This document shows positions 8,894 to 16,411 of a DNA stretch of 38,396 nucleotides, one piece after another (positions within the stretch are counted from its first letter, which is position 1; each line of letters opens with the position of its first letter). The notes under the pieces are model-generated. The model did not search any database, was not told the DNA's origin, and saw nothing but the letters and a program-made list of their open reading frames with translations. The translations under genes were made by a program, and so were the position numbers. Origin of the DNA: RHKX01 sp035759925 (lineage in GTDB: Bacteria; Actinomycetota; Thermoleophilia; Solirubrobacterales; 70-9); NCBI GenBank assembly GCA_035759925.1, contig DASTTY010000089.1:1-38396 (forward strand). Reading direction: 5' to 3'.

Positions 8894-9925
8894 TCAGATC
8901 GCCGCCCTGGCGGCCGTGCGCCGGTGGCGGCGAACGAGGAAGAGGCCGAACCCGAAGCCGGCGAGCGCCAGCCCCGCGAGGATCAGTGGCGCGGTCAGGC
9001 CGGAGCCCGACTCGTCGCCCTCGGGAACCGGTGCGGTCACAGCGAACGTGGTCGTGTCCACGCGGGCGAGCTCCGGGCTCCCCTGGTCTTCGCGACCGAT
9101 CACCGAGATCGTCCCCGGCTCCGGCCCGGTCGCGATCGAGGCCTTGGCGATCTCGCGCCCGTCGAGGTCCTCGAGCTGCGGGAGGAACACGCACACGGCC
9201 TTGTCGCCGACGGTGTCGAGCGCGTGGATGAACGGAACGTCGCCGCCGCCGTCGTAGAGCGTGTAGGCCCAGCGGCCGTCCTCCGACCCGACCCGGGAGA
9301 GGGCTGTGCCGCGCATCTCGCCCGCGACGCCACCCGCACCCTCTTCCTCCTCCTCGATCCCGACGTCCTCGTCCGCGATCGGCTTCTGCGCGAGCCGGCC
9401 CGACTTCAGGTCGAGCTTCAGCACCCGGTAGCGGTCGTAGCGGAACGGCCGCGGGTACTCGACCACGTAGGCGGTCCGGCCGTCCGGCGAGATCGCGTCG
9501 AAGCTGTACTGGCCCTTCAGGGTGATGCGGTTGAGGATCCGCAGCCTCCTTCCGGTGCCGAGCACCAGCAGCCGCGCCTCGTTGACTGGGCCGATCCTGA
9601 TCAGCACCAGCCGGCGCCCGTCCGCCGACAGGCCCGCTGCGGAGCCGTCGCCGGCAACCTGGGGGATGCCGAAGTAGCCGCCGGCGGGATCGCGGACCGG
9701 CCGGACGGACACGACCTCGCCAGACCCCTTGTCGATCTTCGCGACGATGCTCCCGTCGCCGTCGAGCGTCACGTACCGAGACTGCCCGTCCGGAGACTCG
9801 ATTCCGATCGTCCCGTCGGCGGCAACCGGGATGATCGGCCCGCCGGCCGCGCCCGCGAATGCGGGGGAGAGGACAGTGGTGGCGGCGACGGCGATCAGTG
9901 CGGTGAGCAATCGGGAGCTGTGCAT
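8894..9925 (-). CDS. Secreted, C-terminally membrane-anchored protein of unknown function
   Basis: I do not recognise a specific family. The 343-residue product begins with a signal peptide (MHSSRLLTALIAVAA to about residue 26). It then has repeated WD/YncE-like strands, with phrases such as SPDGRTAYVV and SADGRRLVLI suggesting a beta-propeller of about 250 residues. An acidic Glu-rich patch (IEEEEEGAG) interrupts the middle. A single membrane helix (about 311-330, in PLILAGLALAGFGFGLFLVRR) and a positively charged tail follow. This predicts an extracytoplasmic domain held on the membrane by its C-terminus. The ATG at 9925 is chosen because the signal peptide starts there. It is divergent from the GlxA-type regulator, with a perfect palindrome between them. 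Confidence 0.7.
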   Translation of the reverse strand: MHSSRLLTALIAVAATTVLSPAFAGAAGGPIIPVAADGTIGIESPDGQSRYVTLDGDGSIVAKIDKGSGEVVSVRPVRDPAGGYFGIPQVAGDGSAAGLSADGRRLVLIRIGPVNEARLLVLGTGRRLRILNRITLKGQYSFDAISPDGRTAYVVEYPRPFRYDRYRVLKLDLKSGRLAQKPIADEDVGIEEEEEGAGGVAGEMRGTALSRVGSEDGRWAYTLYDGGGDVPFIHALDTVGDKAVCVFLPQLEDLDGREIAKASIATGPEPGTISVIGREDQGSPELARVDTTTFAVTAPVPEGDESGSGLTAPLILAGLALAGFGFGLFLVRRHRRTAARAAI

Positions 9926-10008
9926 GCAACCGATACGGACGCGGCGGCCCCTGAGGTCCCGCCGGCCACCTGTCGACGAATGGCGGGAATCGTGGGGTAT
10001 GCGACTTG

Positions 10009-10020
10009 ACAGACGTCTGT
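10009..10020. promoter_or_regulatory. Perfect 12-bp palindrome, candidate operator
   Basis: ACAGACGTCTGT is fully self-complementary and lies in the 115-bp divergent region between the membrane-anchored protein and the GlxA-type regulator, 20 bases before the regulator start. It is a plausible binding site for a dimeric regulator, perhaps the regulator itself. Confidence 0.4.
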
Positions 10021-10040
10021 GGCGCGCCGAGGATGGCGCC

Positions 10041-11018
10041 ATGGCAGCACCGGAACCGCAGCGCATCGTCTTCGTCGGCTTCGAAGGGGTGCAGACGATC
10101 GACGTCACCGGCCCCTGGGAGGTCTTCAACACGGCCGGGCTGATCGCCGGGATGCCGCCCGATCTGCGGCTCTTGACGATCGACGGCGGCGACGTCCGCT
10201 CGAGCAGCGGCCTCAGCCTCCGCGCCGACGGCGCGATCGGCGAGCACGGCGATCCGATCGACACGCTGGTGGTGCCGGGCGGTCTCGGCGTCCGCGAGGC
10301 GCTCCGCAACCCCGACCTGGTTGCTGCGATCGCCCGGCTCACGGATCGGGCACGCCGCGTCGCCGCGGTCTGCACCGGAGCATTCCTGCTCGCCGAGGCC
10401 GGCCTGCTCGAGGGCCGTCGGGCGACGACCCACGGGGCGAGCTGCGAGCGGCTCGCCGAGCGATACTCCGGGGTCGAGGTCGAATCCGATCCGATCTTCG
10501 TCCGCGACGGCAACGTGATGACCTCGGCGGGCGTCACGGCGGGGATGGACCTCGCGCTCGCGCTCGCCGAGGAGGACCACGGCCGCGAGGCGGCGCTGCA
10601 GACGGCGCGGGTGCTCGTGATCTACGCGCGCCGGCCGGGCGGTCAGGCGCAGTTCTCGGTCCAGCTCTCCCAGCAGATGGCCGAGAGCCGGCCGATCCGC
10701 GAGCTCCAGGCCTGGATCGGCGAGCACCTCGACGAGGGCCTGTCGGTCGCCGCGCTCGCCGCCAGGGTCCACCTCTCCGAGCGCCAGTTCTCCCGGGTCT
10801 TCCGCCGCGAGGTCGGGACCACTCCCGCCGAATACGTCGAGCGTCTCCGGGTCGAGCGTGCCCGCAGCGTCCTCGAGACCGACCCGGCCCCGCTCGAGGC
10901 GGTCGCACGTCGCTGCGGCTTCGCCGGCGCCGAGCTGATGCGACGGGCCTTCCAGCGCCGGCTCGGGACCAGCCCGCGCGAGTACCGAAGCCGCTTCCGA
11001 CCGACCCTGGCCGCCTGA
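10041..11018 (+). CDS. GlxA family transcriptional regulator (DJ-1/PfpI + AraC)
   Basis: 325-residue regulator with two domains. The N-terminal DJ-1/PfpI-like domain (about 8-185) has a nucleophile-elbow cysteine, C111, in AAVCTGAFLLAEAG. The C-terminal AraC DNA-binding domain (about 220-318) contains LSERQFSRVFRREVGTTP and the second helix-turn-helix with FQRRLGTSPREYR. The DJ-1 domain presumably senses a small molecule. The start is the ATG at 10041; an in-frame ATG at 9999 is possible but would cover the palindrome at 10009-10020. It is followed 36 bp later by a second DJ-1-fold gene, so regulator and effector may share a ligand. Confidence 0.88.
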   Translation: MAAPEPQRIVFVGFEGVQTIDVTGPWEVFNTAGLIAGMPPDLRLLTIDGGDVRSSSGLSLRADGAIGEHGDPIDTLVVPGGLGVREALRNPDLVAAIARLTDRARRVAAVCTGAFLLAEAGLLEGRRATTHGASCERLAERYSGVEVESDPIFVRDGNVMTSAGVTAGMDLALALAEEDHGREAALQTARVLVIYARRPGGQAQFSVQLSQQMAESRPIRELQAWIGEHLDEGLSVAALAARVHLSERQFSRVFRREVGTTPAEYVERLRVERARSVLETDPAPLEAVARRCGFAGAELMRRAFQRRLGTSPREYRSRFRPTLAA

Positions 11019-11054
11019 GCCGCGACCGTCCACCGACCAGCAGAGGAGACCCCG

Positions 11055-11726
11055 ATGCAGATCGCGATCCCGATCTACCCCGCCTTCACCGCGCTCGACG
11101 CGGTCGGGCCCTACGAGGTGCTTCAGCGTCTGCCCGGCGCCGAGGTCGTCTTCTGTGCCGAGACCCCGGGCCCGGTCCGGACCGAGCAGGGAATGGCGGC
11201 GATCGTCGCCGACGCCGCGCTAGCCGACGTCACCGACCCCGACGTCATCGTCGTCCCGGGCGGGATCGGCAACCGCAGCATCCTCGATCCCGACAGTCCC
11301 TACTGCCGCTGGGCGGCCGACGTCCACGAGCGGACCGAGTGGACGACCTCGGTCTGCACGGGGTCGCTGATCCTCGCCGCCGCAGGCATCCTCGACGGCG
11401 TCGAGGCGACGAGCCACTGGGCCGCAACGGGACTCCTCGCCGAGCTCGGCGCCGTCCCGGTCAGCGAGCGCGTCGTCGAGCGCGGCCGGATCGTCACCGC
11501 AGCCGGCGTCTCCGCAGGAATCGACATGGCGCTCCACCTCGCTGGGCGGATCGCCGGCGACGAGGCCGCCCAGGCGATCCAGCTCGGCATCGAGTACGAC
11601 CCCGAGCCGCCGCACAGCACCGGCTCGCTGGAGCGAGCGCCGCAGCCGGTCGTCGAGCGCGCCGGGATCGAGCTCGCCGCCGAGGACGGCCGGGCGGCGC
11701 GCCTGCACGGGTTCGCGACCGGCTAG
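11055..11726 (+). CDS. DJ-1/PfpI family protein (isonitrile hydratase-like)
   Basis: 223-residue class I glutamine amidotransferase-like protein. The elbow cysteine is C101 in TSVCTGSLILAAAG, and the loop VVPGGIGNRS (66-75) and AVGPYEVL (16-23) match the isonitrile hydratase/ThiJ-like group. The core fold ends near residue 190; the tail is of low conservation. Start ATG at 11055 with AGAGGAG upstream, one of the clearest Shine-Dalgarno sequences in the window. It lies just downstream of the GlxA-type regulator and is probably its target or cotranscribed. The activity is uncertain: isonitrile hydratase, glyoxalase III-like and protease-like roles all exist in this superfamily. Confidence 0.82.
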   Translation: MQIAIPIYPAFTALDAVGPYEVLQRLPGAEVVFCAETPGPVRTEQGMAAIVADAALADVTDPDVIVVPGGIGNRSILDPDSPYCRWAADVHERTEWTTSVCTGSLILAAAGILDGVEATSHWAATGLLAELGAVPVSERVVERGRIVTAAGVSAGIDMALHLAGRIAGDEAAQAIQLGIEYDPEPPHSTGSLERAPQPVVERAGIELAAEDGRAARLHGFATG

Positions 11727-11744
11727 ATGGGATCGATCATCTAG
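11723..11744. terminator. Inverted repeat CTAGATG/CATCTAG after the PfpI gene
   Basis: Perfect 7-base arms (11723-11729 and 11738-11744) around 8 bases. The left arm contains the TAG stop of the PfpI gene; the right arm overlaps the -10 box of trpS. It could terminate the upstream transcript or serve as an operator for trpS. Confidence 0.4.
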
Positions 11745-11747
11745 ATT
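11742..11747 (+). promoter_or_regulatory. -10 box for leaderless trpS mRNA
   Basis: TAGATT lies 8 bases before the trpS GTG; no Shine-Dalgarno sequence is present. Confidence 0.45.
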
Positions 11748-11755
11748 CCCGGCCC

Positions 11756-12811
11756 GTGAGCGCGGCGCCGCAGAGACGGATCTTCAGCGGCATCCAGCCG
11801 ACCGGGCGCAAGCACCTCGGCAACTACATCGGCGCGATCCGCCAGTACGTCGCCGGTCAGGACAGCGTCGCGAACGGCGAGGAGGCGATCTACTGCATCG
11901 TCGACCTGCACGCGACGACCGTCGCCTATGACCCTGCCGAGCTCCGTGAGCGGCTCTACGACACGACCGCGATCCTGCTCGCCGCCGGCCTCGACCCGGA
12001 CCGCTGCGTGCTGTTCCGCCAGGGCGACGTCCGCGAGCACACCGAGCTGACCTGGCTGCTCGGCGCCGTGACCGCCTGGGGCGACCTGAACCGGATGCAT
12101 CAATGGAAGACGAAGCGCGAGCAGGCCGAGAGCCAGTCCGGCGCGTTCGTCTCCGCGAGCCTCTTCAACTATCCGATCCTGATGGCAGCCGACGTGCTCG
12201 CCTATCGCGCCACCGAGGTGCCGGTCGGCGACGACCAGCGCCAGCACGTCGAGCTGATGCGCGAGATCGCCCGCCGCTTCAACGAGCGATTCGGGCCGAC
12301 CCTTGTCGAGCCCGAGCATCGGATCCCCGCGGTCGGTGCCCGGGTCATGGACCTCCAGGACCCGACGAGCAAGATGTCGACGACCGCCGGCACCGACGCC
12401 GGAAGGGTCTACGTGCTCGACGAGCCCGACCAGGTCCGCAAGAAGTTCAAGAGCGCCGTGACCGACTCCGGCCGCGAGGTGCGCCGGGCGGGGCCGGAGG
12501 GCGGCAAGGCGGGGATCGAGAACCTGATCGAGATCCTCTGCGTTGTCCGCGACATCGGGCCCGAGCAGGTCGAGGCGGAGTTCGAGGGCTCCGGCTACGG
12601 CGACTTCAAAGCCGCCGTCGGTGACGCGGTGGTCGATTTCCTGGCCCCCGTCCAGGAGCGCTACGCGGAGCTGCGCGACGATCCCGGCGAGCTCGAGCGG
12701 GTCCTCGCCGCCGGCGCCGGGAAGGCACGAGCGCTCGCCGCCCCGGTCCTCGCCGACGCCCGCGAGGCGATGGGCGTTGCCGAGCCCCGGGCCGACCGCC
12801 CGCCCGCCTAG
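11756..12811 (+). CDS. trpS: Tryptophanyl-tRNA synthetase
   Basis: Class I aminoacyl-tRNA synthetase charging tRNA-Trp. The 351-residue product has SGIQPTGRKHLGNYIGA (11-27), which contains the HIGH-equivalent motif, GDDQRQHVEL (158-167) in the adenylate/tryptophan pocket, and the KMSKS-loop equivalent SKMST (205-209). The GTG at 11756 fits homology; the longer open frame upstream is a shadow of the regulator and PfpI genes. A TAGATT box 8 bases upstream suggests a leaderless mRNA. The TAG stop doubles as the first bases of the -10 box of scpA. Confidence 0.96.
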   Translation: MSAAPQRRIFSGIQPTGRKHLGNYIGAIRQYVAGQDSVANGEEAIYCIVDLHATTVAYDPAELRERLYDTTAILLAAGLDPDRCVLFRQGDVREHTELTWLLGAVTAWGDLNRMHQWKTKREQAESQSGAFVSASLFNYPILMAADVLAYRATEVPVGDDQRQHVELMREIARRFNERFGPTLVEPEHRIPAVGARVMDLQDPTSKMSTTAGTDAGRVYVLDEPDQVRKKFKSAVTDSGREVRRAGPEGGKAGIENLIEILCVVRDIGPEQVEAEFEGSGYGDFKAAVGDAVVDFLAPVQERYAELRDDPGELERVLAAGAGKARALAAPVLADAREAMGVAEPRADRPPA

Positions 12812-12814
12812 TCT
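12809..12814 (+). promoter_or_regulatory. -10 box for leaderless scpA mRNA, made from the trpS stop codon
   Basis: TAGTCT starts with the TAG stop of trpS (12809-12811) and ends 7 bases before the scpA GTG. Confidence 0.45.
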
Positions 12815-12821
12815 TCAACCC

Positions 12822-13586
12822 GTGCGCACCGCCGACCTCGAGCTCGACCTCGACGTCTTCGCCGGGCCCTTCGACCTGCTCCTGGCGGTCGTCCTCCGCG
12901 AGGAGATCAGCCTGCTCGAGGTCGAGCTCGGCGCGATCGTCCTCGCCTACCTCGAGCACCTCGACGAGGAGGGCGAGCTCGACCTCGAGGCGGCGACCGA
13001 GTTCCTCGTCCTGATCGCGGCGCTGCTCGAGCTGAAGTCGCGGCTGATGCTCCCGACCGAGGAGGAGCCGGAGCTCGACCTCGGCCCGGAGGAGGCCGCC
13101 GACGAGCTGCTCGCGCGGATGCTCGAATACCGCCGCTACAAGGACGCCGGCGAGGAGCTGAGCCGCCGCTTCGCCCGCGAATCGCCCTACCTGTACCGCT
13201 CGGCGCCGCTCCCGATCGAGCTGCGGCGGATCTCGCTCGAGGCCTCTCGCCAGGCCTACGACCCCGACCGGCTCGGCGTCGCGCTCGGCGACCTCCTGAC
13301 CCCGCCGCCGGCCGTCGATACCAGCCACATCCGGCCGACGGTCTCGCTCGAGCGCCGGCTCGACGTCCTTCGCGACCTCCTCGGGCGGAGCGCCCGGATC
13401 GACTTCGACGACGCCTTCGGCGGTGAGGACAGGCTGACCCAGGCGGTGACCATCTTCGCCCTGCTCGAGCTCCACAAGAAGGGCGAGGCGACCTGGTCGC
13501 AGGAGCGGAACTTCGGGGCGATCGAGATCAGAGGACAGAGGACAGAGGACAGAGGACAGATCGGCGCGGGGAGGGCGCGGTCGTGA
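12822..13586 (+). CDS. scpA: Segregation and condensation protein A
   Basis: Kleisin subunit of the SMC-ScpAB condensin, which bridges the SMC heads for chromosome compaction and segregation. The 254-residue product has the N-terminal kleisin segment FAGPFDLLLAVVLREEISLL and a very acidic Leu/Glu-rich middle. Its C-terminal winged helix with FALLELHKKGEATWSQ and FGAIEI binds the SMC cap. After FGAIEI, where the family normally ends, about 18 extra residues come from four heptamer repeats, reading RGQRTEDRGQ. The GTG at 12822 is chosen from homology and from the TAGTCT box 7 bases upstream. The stop overlaps the scpB start (GTGA). Confidence 0.93.
   Translation: MRTADLELDLDVFAGPFDLLLAVVLREEISLLEVELGAIVLAYLEHLDEEGELDLEAATEFLVLIAALLELKSRLMLPTEEEPELDLGPEEAADELLARMLEYRRYKDAGEELSRRFARESPYLYRSAPLPIELRRISLEASRQAYDPDRLGVALGDLLTPPPAVDTSHIRPTVSLERRLDVLRDLLGRSARIDFDDAFGGEDRLTQAVTIFALLELHKKGEATWSQERNFGAIEIRGQRTEDRGQIGAGRARS
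13530..13560. repeat. Four AGAGGAC heptamers inside the 3' end of scpA
   Basis: Four perfect tandem copies (13530-13557) plus AGA. Because 7 is not a multiple of 3, the translation repeats every 7 residues (RGQRTED). It is the longest perfect same-strand array of this unit in the window. Confidence 0.9.
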
Positions 13587-14167
13587 ACGGCAGTGCGGCG
13601 GAGCTGGCGCGGACGGTCGAGGCGCTGCTGTTCCTCGCGCCTGATCCGGTTCCGGTCGGCGAGTTGATCGATGCCTGCGAGGTCAGCGAGGTGCAGATCC
13701 GAAACGCGCTCGACCTGCTCGCCGAGGAGCTTGCGCCGGGGCGGCGCGGGATCGTCCTTCGCGAGGTTGCGGGCGGCTGGGCGCTGGCGACCGATCCGGG
13801 CGCCGAACCGGCGGCCCGGCGCCTGCTCGCGCGCCCGAAGACGCCGCCGCTGACGGCCGCGCAGGCCGAGACGCTGGCGATCGTCGCCTACCTGCAGCCG
13901 GTCTCTCGCCCGGAGATCGCCAGGATCCGCGGCGTCAGCTCCGAGTCGGGCGTGCAGACGCTCAGCGAGCGCGGGCTGATCGAGGAAGCAGGGCGGTCGC
14001 GGTTCGGTGCCGTCATCTACCGGACGACGGAGCTCTTCGAGCGTCTCTTCGGGCTCAACGGCCTCGAGGACCTGCCGGACGTCACGAAGTTCGACCCGAC
14101 GCCCGAGGACGCGGCCGAGCTGCGCGAGCGCCTGCTCGAGGCCGGCGAGCAGCGCGCCGCTCCCTAG
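13583..14167 (+). CDS. scpB: Segregation and condensation protein B
   Basis: Winged-helix dimer that binds the linker of ScpA in the SMC complex. The 194-residue length is typical. The family segments ALLFLAPDPVPVGEL (about 14-28), ETLAIVAYLQPVSRPEIARI (about 95-114) and the segment RTTELFERLFGLNGLEDLP are present. The GTG at 13583 overlaps the scpA stop by four bases, so the two are probably translationally coupled. The TAG stop lies inside a CTAGAT/ATCTAG palindrome that abuts the rluB start. Confidence 0.94.
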   Translation: MNGSAAELARTVEALLFLAPDPVPVGELIDACEVSEVQIRNALDLLAEELAPGRRGIVLREVAGGWALATDPGAEPAARRLLARPKTPPLTAAQAETLAIVAYLQPVSRPEIARIRGVSSESGVQTLSERGLIEEAGRSRFGAVIYRTTELFERLFGLNGLEDLPDVTKFDPTPEDAAELRERLLEAGEQRAAP

Positions 14168-14176
14168 ATGATCTAG
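14164..14176. promoter_or_regulatory. CTAGAT/ATCTAG palindrome at the scpB-rluB junction
   Basis: CTAGAT and ATCTAG flank a single G. It contains the scpB TAG stop; read as TAGATG it lies 6 bases before the rluB GTG and may be its -10 box. The same motif family occurs at 7005-7034 and 11723-11744. Confidence 0.4.
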
Positions 14177-14872
14177 GTGCGCCTCGCCCGCTACCTCGCC
14201 CATTGCGGCGTCGCATCGCGGCGGGCCGCCGAGAAGCTGATCGCGGCCGGCCGGGTCACCGTCGGCGGTGAGGTCGTCACCGACCCCGCCCGCGATGTCG
14301 GCATCGACAGCGACGTGACCTTCGACGGCCGCGCAGTCCTCCCCGAGCCGCACGAGACCTGGGCCGTCAACAAGCCGCGGGACGTGACGTCGACCGCGGA
14401 CGAGCCGGGGCGGCGGCGGGCGGTCGTCGATCTCGTCACCAGCGAACGCCGCCTCTACCCGGTCGGGCGCCTCGACGCCGACTCGACCGGGCTGATCCTC
14501 GTCAGCAACGACGGCGAGCTCGCGAACCGGCTCACCCACCCGCGCTTCGGCGTCGCCAAGACCTACCGGGCGCGGCTCCGGGGTCCGATCGGCGACCGCG
14601 AGATCGAGCGGCTCCGAGCCGGCGTCACCCTCGATGACGGGCCGACCGCGCCGGCGGAGGTGCGACGGGTCGGCGAGCGCGAGGTCGAGCTGACGATCCG
14701 CGAGGGGCGCAACCGCCAGGTGCGGCGGATGCTCGAGCGGGTCGGCAACGAGGTCGCCGCGCTCGAACGGATCCGCTTCGGCCCGCTGGAGCTCGGTGAC
14801 CTGCGGCCCGGGCAGGCGCGGCGCCTTTCGCGCTCGGAGCTGAAGCGGCTCTGGAAGGATGCCGGGGGATGA
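14177..14872 (+). CDS. rluB: 23S rRNA pseudouridine synthase, RluB/RsuA family
   Basis: Converts a specific uridine in large-subunit rRNA to pseudouridine. The 231-residue product has an N-terminal S4 RNA-binding domain (about 1-48, including LAHCGVASRRAAEKLI) and the catalytic domain with GRLDADSTGLILVSNDG (97-113). The catalytic Asp is D100. REGRNRQVRRMLERVGNEV is the conserved C-terminal motif. The GTG at 14177 follows the CTAGAT palindrome directly. The pairing scpA-scpB-rluB is widespread in bacteria, which supports the large-subunit assignment, though RsuA-like 16S specificity cannot be excluded from sequence alone. Confidence 0.92.
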   Translation: MRLARYLAHCGVASRRAAEKLIAAGRVTVGGEVVTDPARDVGIDSDVTFDGRAVLPEPHETWAVNKPRDVTSTADEPGRRRAVVDLVTSERRLYPVGRLDADSTGLILVSNDGELANRLTHPRFGVAKTYRARLRGPIGDREIERLRAGVTLDDGPTAPAEVRRVGEREVELTIREGRNRQVRRMLERVGNEVAALERIRFGPLELGDLRPGQARRLSRSELKRLWKDAGG

Positions 14873-14897
14873 GCGGCAGCGGCGACGAGCGGGCGCG

Positions 14898-15272
14898 ATG
14901 AGCGACGAGCGGATGTTCGCGGTGCGTGGCGCGATCCAGGCCGAGGCGAACGAGCGCGGGGCGATCCTCGCCGCCACCGATGAGCTCCTCCGCGAGCTGA
15001 TCCGTCGCAACGACCTCGAGCCGGAGCGGATGGTGAGCTGCATCTTCACCTGCACGAGCGACCTCGACGCCGAGTTCCCGGCCGTCGCCGCGCGCAACCT
15101 CGGTCTCGACGGGGTGCCGCTGCTCTGCGCCCAGGAGATCGCGGTGCCGGGGGGTATGGAGCGGGTGATCCGGACGATGGTCCACTACTACGCGCCGACC
15201 GGCCACGAGCCCGCGCACGTTTATCTCGGCGCCGCCGCGGCGTTGCGCTCCGACCTCGGCTCCGCCCAGTGA
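14898..15272 (+). CDS. aroH: Chorismate mutase, AroH type
   Basis: Monofunctional trimeric chorismate mutase that rearranges chorismate to prephenate, the branch point to Phe and Tyr. The 124-residue product aligns with the Bacillus AroH fold. R10 (in VRGA), C77 and E80 (in CAQEIAVPGG), R92 (in IRTMVHY) and Y109 (in HVYLGAA) correspond to the known active-site residues. The ATG at 14898 is preferred over the one at 14859 because it gives the usual N-terminus (MFAVRGAIQ) and avoids overlapping rluB. The stop overlaps the GTG of the following aminotransferase. First gene of the aromatic block. Confidence 0.92.
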   Translation: MSDERMFAVRGAIQAEANERGAILAATDELLRELIRRNDLEPERMVSCIFTCTSDLDAEFPAVAARNLGLDGVPLLCAQEIAVPGGMERVIRTMVHYYAPTGHEPAHVYLGAAAALRSDLGSAQ

Positions 15273-16363
15273 GCCCGGTCCGCTTCGCCGGCAAGCTCGA
15301 TGCGCTGCCTCATTATGAGGGCGGGATGGACATCGAGCGAGCCCGCCGCACGTATGAGGCATCCGACGTCATCAAGCTCGCCTCGAACGAGTCGCCGTGG
15401 GGGCCGCACCCGGCCGTCCTCGAGGCGATCCAGCGCGCCGCGGTCGGAGCGAACCGCTACCCGGACCAGTACGCGTCGCTGCTCCGCCGCCGGCTCGCCG
15501 ACCGCTTCGAGGTCGAGCCGGGATCGATCGCGGTGGCCAACGGCTCCTGCGAGATCCTCCTCGCCGCCGCCCTCGCGCTCTGCGAGCCCGGGGCCGAGAT
15601 CGTCTACGCGTGGCCGTCCTTCTCGATGTACCCGCAGCTCGCGCCGCTGTCGGGCGCCCGCGAGATCCGCGTGCCGCTCAACGACCGCTACGAGCACGAC
15701 CTCGAAGCGATGGCCGCCGAGGTGACCGCGGCCACGCAGCTCGTCCTCGTCTGCAATCCCAACAACCCGACCGGCACGGCGCTGCCGGTGGCGTCGATCG
15801 CGGCCTTCCTCGATCGCGTGCCCGACCACGTCATGGTCGTCCTCGACGAGGCCTACGTGGAGATGCAGGTGCTCGACGACCCCGACGCGACCGTTGATCT
15901 GCTCCCTGCGCACCCGAACCTCGTGCTGCTGCGGACGTTCAGCAAGGTCTACGGACTCGCCGGCCTGCGCTGCGGCTACGCGCTCGGCCCGGCCCGGTTC
16001 CGGGCGGCCGTCGACGCGGTCCGCCAGCCCTTCGACGTCAACGCGCTCGCCCAGGCGGCCGGAGCGGAGGCGCTCCTGCACGGCGACGACATGATCAGCA
16101 GGGTCGAGCGGACGATCGCCGAGCGGGTCGGTGTCGAGGAGGAGCTGCACGAGCTCGGCCTGACCACCGCCGACAGCCAGACCAACTTCTCCTGGATCGA
16201 CCTCGGCGGCCGCGATGAGGAGGAGATCGTCACCGGCCTCGGCAAGCAGGGCGTGATCGTCCGCGCCGGGACGCCGCTCGGCGGCCCCGAGCACATCCGG
16301 GTCAGCTACGGCACCGAGGCGGAGAACCGCCGGTTCCTCGCCGCCCTCGCCGGGTTGCTCTGA
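15269..16363 (+). CDS. hisC: Histidinol-phosphate / aromatic aminotransferase (HisC family)
   Basis: Fold-type I PLP aminotransferase of 364 residues. The Schiff-base lysine is K226 in RTFSKVYGLAGLRCGY. Also present are SNESPWGPHP (39-48), NPNNPTG (163-169) and DEAY (193-196). The sequence is HisC-like, but the gene sits between chorismate mutase and DAHP synthase/prephenate dehydrogenase rather than in a his operon. It therefore probably makes Phe and Tyr from phenylpyruvate and 4-hydroxyphenylpyruvate, either alone or as well as acting on histidinol phosphate. The GTG start at 15269 overlaps the aroH stop (GTGA). Confidence 0.88.
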   Translation: MSPVRFAGKLDALPHYEGGMDIERARRTYEASDVIKLASNESPWGPHPAVLEAIQRAAVGANRYPDQYASLLRRRLADRFEVEPGSIAVANGSCEILLAAALALCEPGAEIVYAWPSFSMYPQLAPLSGAREIRVPLNDRYEHDLEAMAAEVTAATQLVLVCNPNNPTGTALPVASIAAFLDRVPDHVMVVLDEAYVEMQVLDDPDATVDLLPAHPNLVLLRTFSKVYGLAGLRCGYALGPARFRAAVDAVRQPFDVNALAQAAGAEALLHGDDMISRVERTIAERVGVEEELHELGLTTADSQTNFSWIDLGGRDEEEIVTGLGKQGVIVRAGTPLGGPEHIRVSYGTEAENRRFLAALAGLL

Positions 16364-16374
16364 GCGCGCGGCGC

Positions 16375-16403
16375 TTGCGGCCGCCCGGGGGCCGTGCTAC
16401 AAA
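16375..16403 (+). promoter_or_regulatory. Promoter of the aroF leader transcript
   Basis: TTGCGG (16375-16380), a 17-base spacer and an extended -10 (TGC before TACAAA, 16398-16403). The leader-peptide ATG at 16412 follows 8 bases after the box, so the mRNA would begin at or 1-2 bases before that AUG. Confidence 0.5.
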
Positions 16404-16411
16404 CCGCGGCG

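Noticed and set aside
9866..9874. Further AGAGGAC-like match
   Set aside because: A single isolated AGAGGACAG inside a coding region without tandem copies; expected by chance.
8772..11033. Very long minus-strand open frame (about 750 codons) opposite the GlxA-type regulator and in another frame of the anchored protein
   Set aside because: It spans several confident genes in other frames and has no recognisable motifs.
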